A DNA stretch of 64,000 nt from Methanothrix harundinacea 6Ac (lineage in GTDB: Archaea > Halobacteriota > Methanosarcinia > Methanotrichales > Methanotrichaceae): the NCBI RefSeq assembly GCF_000235565.1, contig NC_017527.1, positions 2,232,001 to 2,296,000 on the forward strand, in the 5' to 3' direction. The notes under the pieces were generated by a model, which had not been told where the DNA came from, did not search any database, and saw nothing but the letters and a program-made list of their open reading frames with translations. Positions 8,643 through 17,300 of this stretch are shown one piece after another. The position numbers and the translations under genes are program-made. The first letter of the stretch is position 1. Each line of letters opens with the position of its first letter.

Positions 8643-8651
8643 GCTTTAAAG
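8643..8651 (+). promoter_or_regulatory. TATA box of the NosD-like gene
   Basis: The sequence CTTTAAAG is centred near 8647, about 30 bp before the ATG at 8677. This spacing predicts a leaderless or nearly leaderless transcript starting at that ATG and supports it as the original start codon. Confidence 0.5.
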
Positions 8652-8676
8652 GAATAAAACCCGACGATAGGCGGGG

Positions 8677-9869
8677 ATGGTCCCATACCAAGAAAGGGAT
8701 TTTACGGCGGCCTGATTCTGTTCTCGGCCCTGCTCCTCATCCTCTCGGGGGGCCCGGCATCGGCGGCGACTTACGTCGTCAGCCCGGATTACGACGACAA
8801 GTTCATCCAGGCCACAATAAACCGCGCCAGCGAAGGGGACAGGATCATCGTCAAGAGTGGCAATTACCGGGAGAACTTAAACGTCACCAAGAAGCTCTCC
8901 CTCATCGGCCTGGATTCGGGGGGAGGAAAGCCGGTGATCGATGGAGGGGGGTTTGGGAGCGCCGTCGTCATCTCCGCCGACGAGGTTCTCTTTGAGGGAT
9001 TCGACGTTACGAACTCGGGGAAGCTCTGGAAGGACGCCGGAATAAAGGCGATCTCAAAGGAGAACACCATCCGGAATAACATGGTCACCGGGAACGAGTA
9101 CGGCATAGTCCTCGACGGCGCAGCCCGAAATAGCGTCCTGAAGAACTTTGTCTGCAAAAACGACGTCGGCATCTCCCTCTATTCCTCGGAGCGGTGCACC
9201 ATCGTGGAGAACGAGGCCTGCAACAACACCTTCGGCGGCATCCTTCTCAGCAGGGCCAACAACAACACCATAAGGAACAACAACGCCAGCCAAAACAGGT
9301 GGGCTGGGATAATCCTCGGCGAGTGCAGCGACAACACCGTCTCCAACAACGTCGTCCGGCAGAACGACAATCAGGGGATATGGCTCCTCCGCTCCTCCGC
9401 CAACACCATCCGAGGAAACAGGGTGAGGTTCAACTACATCTTCGGGGTCCGTCTCCTATACTCCAGCAGAAACGCCATCACCAGCAACACGATAAGAAAT
9501 AACCTCGACGGCGTCAGCCTGGAGAGCTCCAACGGGAACGTCCTCGCCGGAAACAACCTGAGCATCAACGAGTACGGGGTCTACGTCGACAACTCCTTCA
9601 ACAATAGAATTTATATGAACAACCTCATCGGCAACAATAACGACGCCCATTCCTGGAACTCCACCAACTACTGGAACTCCACAGAGCTTTTGAAGTATAT
9701 TTACAACGGCGTTCAGTACAGGAGGTACGTCGGCAACTACTGGAGCGGCTACTTCGGACCCGACCCCTTCGGCGACGGCCTCGTGGACAGGCCTCACGCC
9801 GTATCGGGAAGGGAGAGGGACTACAACCCCCTTAAGAAACCCTCGGAGAATTACACCCTTCGGGGCTGA
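8677..9869 (+). CDS. NosD-like exported parallel beta-helix protein, apparent frameshift at the N-terminus
   Basis: An exported protein of right-handed beta-helix (PbH1/CASH, NosD-like) type. The main frame contains a signal peptide (LILFSALLLILSGGPASA), then repeats such as NTIRNNNASQN, NTVSNNVVRQN and NAITSNTIRNN, and ends with the NosD-like tail NYWSGYFGPDPFGDGLVD. The main frame has no ATG, GTG or TTG between the upstream TAA (8655) and the signal peptide. The ATG at 8677 is in another frame and stops at a TGA after 12 codons. One extra A near 8690 would give MVPYQRKGFYGG joined to the signal peptide. Either a real frameshift, a sequence error, or a non-standard start (ATA at 8685) is present. 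An internal ATG at 8934 would discard the signal peptide. Confidence 0.75.
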
Positions 9870-9931
9870 AGAGATCGTGAAGGAAAAATGAGGGAGGATG
9901 AGGGAGGGCCCCAAGCCCGGTCCTCCTCCCC

Positions 9932-11170
9932 TTAAGAGAACATCCTCATCGACTCGTCGACCCGCGGGAGCATCTCCTCGCCGAGGACCTTGTCGACGGC
10001 CCTCTTGAAGTCCTCCGGGGTGACGGCGGTTCCCCGCCGCCTTATGGCCATCATCCCCGCCTCGACGGCGATGGACTTGAGGTCGGCACCGCTCGCCCCC
10101 TCCGTCTCCTTGGCTATCACCCGCAGGTCCACCTCGGGGCTCATCTTCATCTTCGCAGTGTGGATCGAAAGGATGGCCAGGCGGCCGTCGAAGTTGGGCA
10201 TGGGGATCTCGATGATCCGATCGAACCTCCCCGGCCGGAGGAGGGCGGGGTCCAGGATGTCTATCCTGTTGGTGGCGGCGATGACCTTGACGTCCCCCCT
10301 CGCCCTGAAGCCGTCCAGCTCCGCCAACAGCTGCATCATCGTCCGGTTCACCTCGGCGGACCCGGTGGTCCCATCGTGGGTCCTGATGGATCCGACGGAG
10401 TCTATCTCGTCGATGAAGACGATCGCTGGGGCCTTGTCCCTCGCCATCTGGAATATGTCCCTGACGAGCTGGGCTCCCTCGCCTATGAACTTGTGGACGA
10501 GCTCGCTCCCCGACATGTGGATGAAGGTGGCCCGGGAGTGGTGGGCCACCGCCTTGGCTATGAGGGTCTTGCCGGTCCCGGGGGGCCCGAAGAGGAGGAC
10601 CCCCTTCGGCGGCTCCACCCCGATCTCGGCAAAGAGCTCCGGCTGGGTGAGGGGAAGCTCGACGGTCTCGCTCACCTCCCGGATCTGGTCCTCCAGGCCC
10701 CCCACCTGATCGTAAGATACGGTGGGAGCCTCTATCAGCTCCATCGTCTTGGCCCTGACGTCCACGGACTTGTCCATGACCCTCACTATCGTCAGGGAGT
10801 TGTTTATCGCGACCCTGGTGTTCGGCTCCAGAGCCTCCATCATCTCCGGGGAGGTGGTGGTGATGAACTCCTGGTTGTTACCGTGCTGTCGGAGGAGGAC
10901 GTAGTCCTCCCCCATCTCCACCACCGTCGCCAGGAAGAGGGGCATCCTCCGGAGGAGGGCGTTCTCTTTCTTCAGCCTCTCCTCTTCCCGCATGTACTTC
11001 TTGTTGGATATGAGGGTCTCTACGAGCTTGGCTCTGGTGTCCTCTTTCTCCATCCTGAGGGTCTCGATCTCCTCACTCAGGCGCTTGTTCTCGTTCTCCA
11101 GAGCTGTGATCCTCTTTAGATGTAATTCCTGAATCGACTCCTGATCTGGCGTAATTGTTGACTCAGTCAT
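9932..11170 (-). CDS. pan: Proteasome-activating nucleotidase (PAN)
   Basis: A 412-residue AAA ATPase that unfolds substrates and feeds them into the archaeal 20S proteasome. The N-terminal coiled coil (~10-70) is followed by an OB domain and the AAA module with Walker A GPPGTGKT, Walker B IVFIDEIDS, the SRH (ATNRIDILDPALLRPGRFD) and an aromatic-hydrophobic pore loop (FIHMSGSELVHKF). The C-terminus ends RVDESMRMFS; an HbYX-like ending (hydrophobic-Tyr-X) is not present, with M-F-S in its place, which is notable for 20S docking. The ATG at 11170 (MTESTITPD) was preferred over one 13 codons upstream because a TATA box lies 30 bp before it, implying an almost leaderless message. It is convergent with the NosD-like gene. 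Confidence 0.93.
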   Translation of the reverse strand: MTESTITPDQESIQELHLKRITALENENKRLSEEIETLRMEKEDTRAKLVETLISNKKYMREEERLKKENALLRRMPLFLATVVEMGEDYVLLRQHGNNQEFITTTSPEMMEALEPNTRVAINNSLTIVRVMDKSVDVRAKTMELIEAPTVSYDQVGGLEDQIREVSETVELPLTQPELFAEIGVEPPKGVLLFGPPGTGKTLIAKAVAHHSRATFIHMSGSELVHKFIGEGAQLVRDIFQMARDKAPAIVFIDEIDSVGSIRTHDGTTGSAEVNRTMMQLLAELDGFRARGDVKVIAATNRIDILDPALLRPGRFDRIIEIPMPNFDGRLAILSIHTAKMKMSPEVDLRVIAKETEGASGADLKSIAVEAGMMAIRRRGTAVTPEDFKRAVDKVLGEEMLPRVDESMRMFS

Positions 11171-11190
11171 GTAAATAGTCGAATGCTCAT

Positions 11191-11220
11191 TCAGGAATAT
11201 AAATTGCACCCTCAGGAATA
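11191..11220 (-). promoter_or_regulatory. pan promoter: TATA box bracketed by direct repeats
   Basis: On the minus strand the TATA box ATTTATAT (plus-strand 11197-11204) lies ~30 bp before the pan start. Two perfect 9-bp copies of TCAGGAATA (plus strand 11191-11199 and 11212-11220) flank and overlap it, 21 bp apart, i.e. two helical turns. This looks like a tandem operator. Confidence 0.55.
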
Positions 11221-11431
11221 GGGCCGATATTATAAATGACCAACCCCGGCCGGCGGCGGTCTTCGCCGGATAATTTACGCCGCGGGAGAGGGCGCCGCCG
11301 TAATTTTCGGAAGAGGATCACCGACGATTTGCCAGGTAAACCACGTCAATAAGCGTACTTCATCATCGAAGCTCCGGGGCAACCGATCGGAATATCAAGC
11401 TGGAGGTTCTGTAATATATTCGGGTGTTTTG

Positions 11432-12529
11432 ATGATCGAGTTTGAGAAGTACAGACCTTTGACCTTCGAGGTGGTGGAGCGGAAGGGGCTGGGCCATCCC
11501 GACACCCTCGCGGATGGGATATCAGAGGCCATCTCGATGGAGCTATCGCGGTCCTACCTGGAGGAGTTCGGGGAGATCCTCCACCACAACGTCGACAAGG
11601 TCCTGATCACCGCCGGAAGGGTCGAGGTGGAGTTCGGCGGCGGCCGGGTCCTGGAGCCGCCGACGGTGATCGTCGGGGGAAGGGCCACCCCGCCGGCGGG
11701 GGAGGATCTGGAAGGCCTCATCGCGAGGGTCGCCTCCGACCACCTAAAGCGGTCCCTCGCGAACCTGCTCGAGCACCGGATCGACGCCAGGGTGAGGGGA
11801 GGGTCGCCGGAGCTCGTAAGCCTGATGAGGCGGGGGGCGAACGACACCTCGATAGGGGTGGGTTTTGCTCCCCTCAACCCCACCGAGGAGCTGGTCCTGG
11901 AGCTGGAGGAGAGGGTCCGGATGGTCAGGGGGGTCGGCGAGGACACGAAGGTGATGGCGGTGCGGATCCGCGATCGCCTGAACCTGGTGGTGGCGGCGGC
12001 GATCGTATCGAAGTTCGTCTCCTCGATGGAGGAGTACCGGGAGGTGAAGGAGAGGGTCCGGGAGACGATCGCCACGGCGGCAGACGCGGAGGTCGCCGTC
12101 AACGCCGCCGACGGAGGAAACAACATCTTCCTCACCCTGACGGGCTCCTCGATAGAGATGGGGGACGACGGCGCCACCGGCCGCGGAAACCGGGGGAGCG
12201 GCCTCATCACCCCCATGCGGCCGATGTCCATCGAGGCGATCGCCGGAAAGAACCCGGTAAACCACGTCGGCAAGATCTACAACGTCGTCGCCGGGAGGGC
12301 CGCCGCGGAGATCGCCGAGCTCGACGGCGTCGAAGAGGCGTACGTCACCCTGGTGAGCAGGATCGGCGCCCCCCTCACCGAGCCCCTCCTCAGGGCGGTG
12401 GAGATCAGGGGTGACGAGCGGCCGGACGGCGGCGCCGAGAGGAGGATCGAGGAGATAGTAGACCGGCACCTCCAGGGGATCGGAGACCTGGTGGAGGATT
12501 TCGTGGCGGGGAGGCTCCGGGTCTGCTAG
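11432..12529 (+). CDS. mat: Archaeal-type S-adenosylmethionine synthetase
   Basis: A 365-residue methionine adenosyltransferase of the archaeal (type II, AdoMet_Synthase) family, making SAM from methionine and ATP. Family hallmarks are the N-terminal ERKGLGHPDTLADGI and the GANDTSIGVGFAPL and GRGNRGSGLITPMRPMSIEA segments. It is about 40 residues shorter than the ~400-residue members known from other archaea. The start ATG (11432) follows an in-frame TTG at 11429. It is convergent with the DUF5611 gene. Confidence 0.92.
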   Translation: MIEFEKYRPLTFEVVERKGLGHPDTLADGISEAISMELSRSYLEEFGEILHHNVDKVLITAGRVEVEFGGGRVLEPPTVIVGGRATPPAGEDLEGLIARVASDHLKRSLANLLEHRIDARVRGGSPELVSLMRRGANDTSIGVGFAPLNPTEELVLELEERVRMVRGVGEDTKVMAVRIRDRLNLVVAAAIVSKFVSSMEEYREVKERVRETIATAADAEVAVNAADGGNNIFLTLTGSSIEMGDDGATGRGNRGSGLITPMRPMSIEAIAGKNPVNHVGKIYNVVAGRAAAEIAELDGVEEAYVTLVSRIGAPLTEPLLRAVEIRGDERPDGGAERRIEEIVDRHLQGIGDLVEDFVAGRLRVC

Positions 12530-12593
12530 AGATGTTCCGAGCAAAAACCGAGCGGCTGAGGCTGTAAAGAAGAGCCGGCTCGGGAGAGGGGCC

Positions 12594-12902
12594 CTAGCTC
12601 TTGCTCACTTCTTTCTTCGCCTGCTGGAGCCGCTGCTTTGCGGTGTAGCCGGTGGCCCGCTCCAGGAAGTCTCGAAATCTCTTGTTGGTATCGAGGATAA
12701 CCTCGTCGGTGACCCCGTCGGTGGACTCGGTGGTGACGAGGAGCTTCTTCCCCACGATCGAGACCTCGATGGACTTGAGGGCGCCGTAGCTGAGAAGAAG
12801 CCTACCGCCCTCCTCCCGGATCTCGGTGGGAAACTCCTCCTCCAGGGCCGATCTGATCCTCTCAAGCTCGGGGCCGAAGCCCCTCTTGAACGAGTATTCC
12901 AT
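12594..12902 (-). CDS. DUF5611 family small protein
   Basis: A 102-residue soluble protein starting MEYSFKRGFGPELERIRSALEEEF, containing LSYGALKSIEV and DTNKRFRDFLERATGYTAKQR. This matches the conserved small euryarchaeal family I recall as DUF5611; no function is established. It has no cysteines, TM segments or signal peptide. It lies downstream of enolase on the same strand with a ~70-bp gap and may be transcribed separately. Confidence 0.7.
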   Translation of the reverse strand: MEYSFKRGFGPELERIRSALEEEFPTEIREEGGRLLLSYGALKSIEVSIVGKKLLVTTESTDGVTDEVILDTNKRFRDFLERATGYTAKQRLQQAKKEVSKS

Positions 12903-12972
12903 GGACCGGCCCTTCGTTTCATTCGATTATAGACCTTTCGAGCCGCACCTTCGAGGCGCCGCGCTGCCGTCT

Positions 12973-14229
12973 CTAGATCCGGGCATAGCTCGCGGCGGAG
13001 CCGAGCGCCTCCTCGATCCGGAGGAGCTGGTTGTACTTGGCGTTCCTCTCGCTTCGAGCGGGGGCGCCGGTCTTGAGCATCTCGGCGCCGAGGGCCACGG
13101 TCACGTCGGCGAGGGCGGAGTCCTCCGTCTCGGCGGACCTGTGGCTTGCCATCACCTTGAAGCCGTTTCTGAAGGCCATCCGGGCGGCGTCGAAGGCCTC
13201 GGAGACGGTCCCGATCTGGTTGAGCTTGAGCAAAAGCGCGTTGGTCGCCTTCATCTCGATCCCCTTCGCCAGCCTCTGGACGTTCGTAACGTAGATGTCG
13301 TCGCCGACGATGATCGTCCCCGGCAGCCGCGCCGTCAGGGCGGCGAAGTCCCCGAAGGCCTCCTCCTCGAAGGGGTCCTCGATGAGGATTATGGGATAAG
13401 TCGAAACGAGGTCGGCGTAGAAGTCGACCATCTCGCCGCCGGAGAGCTTCTTGCCGTCGATGGCGTAAGAGCCGTTTTCAAAGAAGCTGGAGGCGGCGGC
13501 GTCCATCCCGATCCCGATCTCTTTATCGTAGCCGGTGGCGTCGAGGGCGGACATCAGGGAGTCGAGGGCGTCAGCAGTCTTGTTCAGGGGCGGGGCGTAG
13601 CCTCCCTCGTAGCCGACGTTCGTCGCCCCAACGCCGTACCTCCCCCGGAGGATCTTTCCGAGGGCGTGGTAGGTCTCGGCGGCCATCCGCAGGCCCTCGG
13701 AGAAGCAGCTTGCTCCCTTGGGGAGGATCATGAACTCCTGGATGGCGAGGTCGTTACCGGCATGCTGGCCGCCGTTGAGGACGTTCAAGGAAGGCACGGG
13801 AAGGGTGGTGGTGTTGACGCCGCCGAGGTACTGGTACAGCGGGATCGCCAGCTCGTCGGCGGCGGCCTTGGCCACCCCCAGAGAGACCCCCAAAATCGCG
13901 TTGGCGCCGAGGTTCGACTTGTGGGAGGTCCCGTCCAGGGCGAGCATGAAGTTGTCGACGGCCCGCTGCTCGAGAGCGGTGATCCCGGACTCGATCAGCT
14001 TCGGCCCGATGACGTCGTTGACGTTCTTGACCGCCTGGAGGACGCCCTTGCCGCCGTAGCGGTCGTCGCCGTCTCGGAGCTCCAGGGCCTCGTGGGTCCC
14101 GGTCGAGGCGCCCGAGGGGACGGCGGCTCGGCCGAAGCCGCAGCAGGTCCAGACGTCTACTTCTACAGTCGGGTTTCCTCGCGAGTCGAGGATCTCGCGA
14201 GCGTGAATGTTCTCTATTTCGAATGACAT
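12973..14229 (-). CDS. eno: Enolase
   Basis: A 418-residue phosphopyruvate hydratase of glycolysis and gluconeogenesis. It starts with the family's IHAREILDSRGNPTVEVDV and contains PSGASTGTHEALELRD, NVLNGGQHAGND, the metal-binding LIEDPFEEEAF and GDDIYVTN, and the C-terminal LLKLNQIGTVSEAF and MASHRSAETED signature. The length is typical. The ATG at 14229 is ~36 bp downstream of a TATA-like box (TTAAATAA, about 14262-14268). Confidence 0.97.
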   Translation of the reverse strand: MSFEIENIHAREILDSRGNPTVEVDVWTCCGFGRAAVPSGASTGTHEALELRDGDDRYGGKGVLQAVKNVNDVIGPKLIESGITALEQRAVDNFMLALDGTSHKSNLGANAILGVSLGVAKAAADELAIPLYQYLGGVNTTTLPVPSLNVLNGGQHAGNDLAIQEFMILPKGASCFSEGLRMAAETYHALGKILRGRYGVGATNVGYEGGYAPPLNKTADALDSLMSALDATGYDKEIGIGMDAAASSFFENGSYAIDGKKLSGGEMVDFYADLVSTYPIILIEDPFEEEAFGDFAALTARLPGTIIVGDDIYVTNVQRLAKGIEMKATNALLLKLNQIGTVSEAFDAARMAFRNGFKVMASHRSAETEDSALADVTVALGAEMLKTGAPARSERNAKYNQLLRIEEALGSAASYARI

Positions 14230-14259
14230 CGTATATCGCCGGTGGAGCCTTCGCGGCGG

Positions 14260-14270
14260 ATTTATTTAAC
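14260..14270 (-). promoter_or_regulatory. Enolase promoter TATA box
   Basis: The plus-strand TTTATTTAAC reads GTTAAATAAA on the minus strand, centred ~35 bp before the enolase ATG, giving a predicted leader of fewer than ten bases. Confidence 0.5.
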
Positions 14271-14355
14271 CTCTTTGGGAGGTCGGAAAAGAGATGGCCG
14301 CCACCAGCGCATCCATCACATCGGCCAGCTTAGAGGCGCTGCGGCCTTCGGCTTG

Positions 14356-17300
14356 TCAGGCGTTCTCCAGCCGGAGGAAGTGCAACCTTCCCGATGATTC
14401 GCCAGCTACGATGGTGACGCCATCGGGTCCGATAGTGCAACAACGGATTGAACCGTCTGCTGTGAAGGTAGCGACTATTTCACCGGTTTCCAGGTCCCAT
14501 ACCTTGAGGGTCTGATCGAAGGATGACGATACCGCTTTTCGACCGTCCGGGGTTACCGCCACCGCTCTGACCCAATAAGAATGGCCTTTCAGCGTCCTCA
14601 GCTCTTCGCCCTTCTCCAGGTCCCATACCTTAAGGGTAAGATCACCGGATGCCGATACCGCTCTCAGACCGTCCGGGGTCGCCGCCACCGCGTTGACCCA
14701 ATTGGAATGGCCTTTCAGCGTCCTCAGCTCTTCGCCCCTCTCCAGATCCCATACCTTGAGGGTCCGATCCCTGGATGCCGATACCGCTCTCCGACCGTCC
14801 GGGGTCACCGCCACCGCTCTGACCGAATTGGAATGACCTTTCAGCGTCCTCAGTTCTTCGTACCTCTCCAGATCCCATACCTTGAGGGTCTGATCGAAGG
14901 ATGCCGATACCGCTCTCAGACCGTCCGGAGTTACCGCCACAGCACTGACCGAATCGGAATGGCCTTTCAGCGTCCTCAGTTCTTCGTACCTCTCCAGGTC
15001 CCATACCTTGAGGGTATGATCATCGGATGCCGATACCGCTCTCCGACCGTCCGGGGTTACCGCCACAGCACTGACCCAATTGGAATGGCCTTTCAGCGTC
15101 CTCAGCTCTTCGTACCTCTCCAGGTCCCATACCTTGAGGGTCTTATCCCTGGATGCTGATACCACTCTCCGACCGTCGGGAGTCAACGCTACCGCGTTGA
15201 CCCAACAGTAATGACCTTTCAGAGTCAAAAGCATCTCGCCTCTCTCAAGGTCCCATACCTTGAGGGTTTGATCATCGGATGCTGAAACCGCTCTCAGACC
15301 ATCCGGGGTCACAGCCACCTCGTTGACCCAACTGGAATGACCTTTCAGGGTCAAAAGCATCTCGCCTCTCTCCAGGTCCCATACCTTGAGGGTTTGATCA
15401 TCGGATGCCGATACCGCTCTCCGACCGTCAGGGGTCAACGTTACCGCGTTGACCCAACTGGAATGACCTTTCAGAGTCAAAAGCATCTCACCACTCTTCA
15501 GGTCCCATACCTTGAGGGTTTGATCACCGGATGCTGAAACCGCTCTCAGACCGTTCGGTGTTACCTTCACCGCGTTGACCCAACAGGAATGGCCTATCAG
15601 GGTCCTCAGCTCTTCGCCCCTCTCAAGGTCCCATACCTTAAGGGTCAGATCACCGGATGCCGATACCGCCCTCAGACCGTCAGGGGTCACCGCCACCGCA
15701 CTGACCGAATTGGAATGGCCTTTCAGGGTCCTCAGCTCTTCGCCCCTCTCAAGGTCCCATACCTTGAGGGTCCGATCCCTGGATGCCGATACCGCTCTCC
15801 GACCGTCAGGGGTCACCGCCACCGCACTGACCGAATTGGAATGGCCTTCCAGGGTCCTCAACTCTTCGCCCCTCACCAGGTCCCAGACCCTAAGGGTCGA
15901 ATCATCGGATGCCGATACCGCCCTCAGACCGTCCGGGGTCACCGCCACCGCTCTGACCGAATTGGAATGGCCTATCAAGGTCCTCAGCTCTTCGCCCCTC
16001 TCCAGGTCCCATACCTTAAGGGTCCGATCACCGGATGCCGATACCGCTCTCCGACCGTCTGGGGTCACTGCCACCGCCCTAACCGAATCGGAGTGGCCTT
16101 TCAGTATTCGGAGCAGGGGTCCGCCCGGCGGCGTCAGGTTTGGGGTCATTGGGCGTATCCAGGATTCGTGTACACTCTCTCCAATGTGATCGAGGAGTGC
16201 CTGTATCGAGCGAGATGGCAGAGCCATCAATCGGCCCAGGATCTGACTTGCGAGCTGAGCTTTATCGGTGGCAAGAACGTGAGCCGAGAGTTGGAAAGCA
16301 TCACGCACCAAAAACGCGTCTGAATCTTCCGGAAGAAAATCGTAATCCGCAACGAGAGACGAAACATCTGTGGTTTCTAGCTTCGCTCTTATCCAATTAA
16401 AATCAAGGAGAATATTGCGCAGTTCATCTTTTCGCCCAGCTTCGATCAAATGGCGGGCCAAATGCTGAAAGATATAGCCGTCATCTGGACCGGTGTGCCA
16501 GCCGTCAAGACATTTCCGACGGTAAGCTTCCAGTAGGCGGTTGTGTAGCTCGGTGACGTCTTCAACCTGTTTTCTCACATAGTCGAATTGGAGGTCGTGA
16601 AGGCTCAAGCGTCCTTCATCAGATCGTCTCGCCAGCGACCGAGCGACAAATAGGTCGACCGCATCTTGGGATTCGTCCTCGTCAAGACCTTCCGGCGCCC
16701 AGAAGGTCTGCAAAACAGCTTCTGGGATAGGCGTATCTTCCGGGAATACTGCAAAATCAAAATAGCGAGATTGAAGATCAGGCTTCAGATTTTCTACACT
16801 TACCTGAATCGTCTTCAATAAGTCGTGATAGGGATAATGTGGAAAGTCACGTTCGATTTTATCGAGATCAGTACTTTGGAGCTTATGCAACACATTTTTC
16901 CAGCGATTAAGAGGTTTTCCTTGCAGCATGGCGCCGATTATGGCTAGCGCCAAAGGCAATCTGCCACATTCTTGCACAATCTCATTAGCCTCTCGGGGCA
17001 GAGAATCGGCATCTATACCAGCCCAATCCGCAAGCAGCTTCAGGGCCTTAGGCACCTCCAGAAGGTCCAACGAGTATTCCGAGCCACCCAAATTTGTGAT
17101 TATGTCTGCGTTTCTAGTGGTGATAAGCATCCTGCAGTTTGGCCCCAACGAGTCAAAGGCACCCGCGTCTCTGGCTTTCCATACATCGTCCAAGATTAGC
17201 AGGCAGACCTTGTCAGCTAGCAGCTCCAGCAGCTTTTCTTTGCCGTCATTTAAATTCTCGAAGACGCTTTCATCGCCCAAAATTCTGGCCAGCTTTGACT

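Noticed and set aside
12826-14226. A 466-codon open frame on the plus strand opposite enolase
   Set aside because: It is the mirror of a certain enolase gene. High GC at third positions opens antisense frames; the translation has no family signature and an odd Asp/Gly/Val/His composition.
14375-16115. Regularly spaced repeats considered as a CRISPR array
   Set aside because: The repeats are coding, 126 bp with no unique spacers, and translate into WD40 blades; no cas genes are present anywhere in the window.
14581-16323. Several plus-strand frames across the WD40 repeats
   Set aside because: Periodic antisense products of the 126-bp WD40 repeats.
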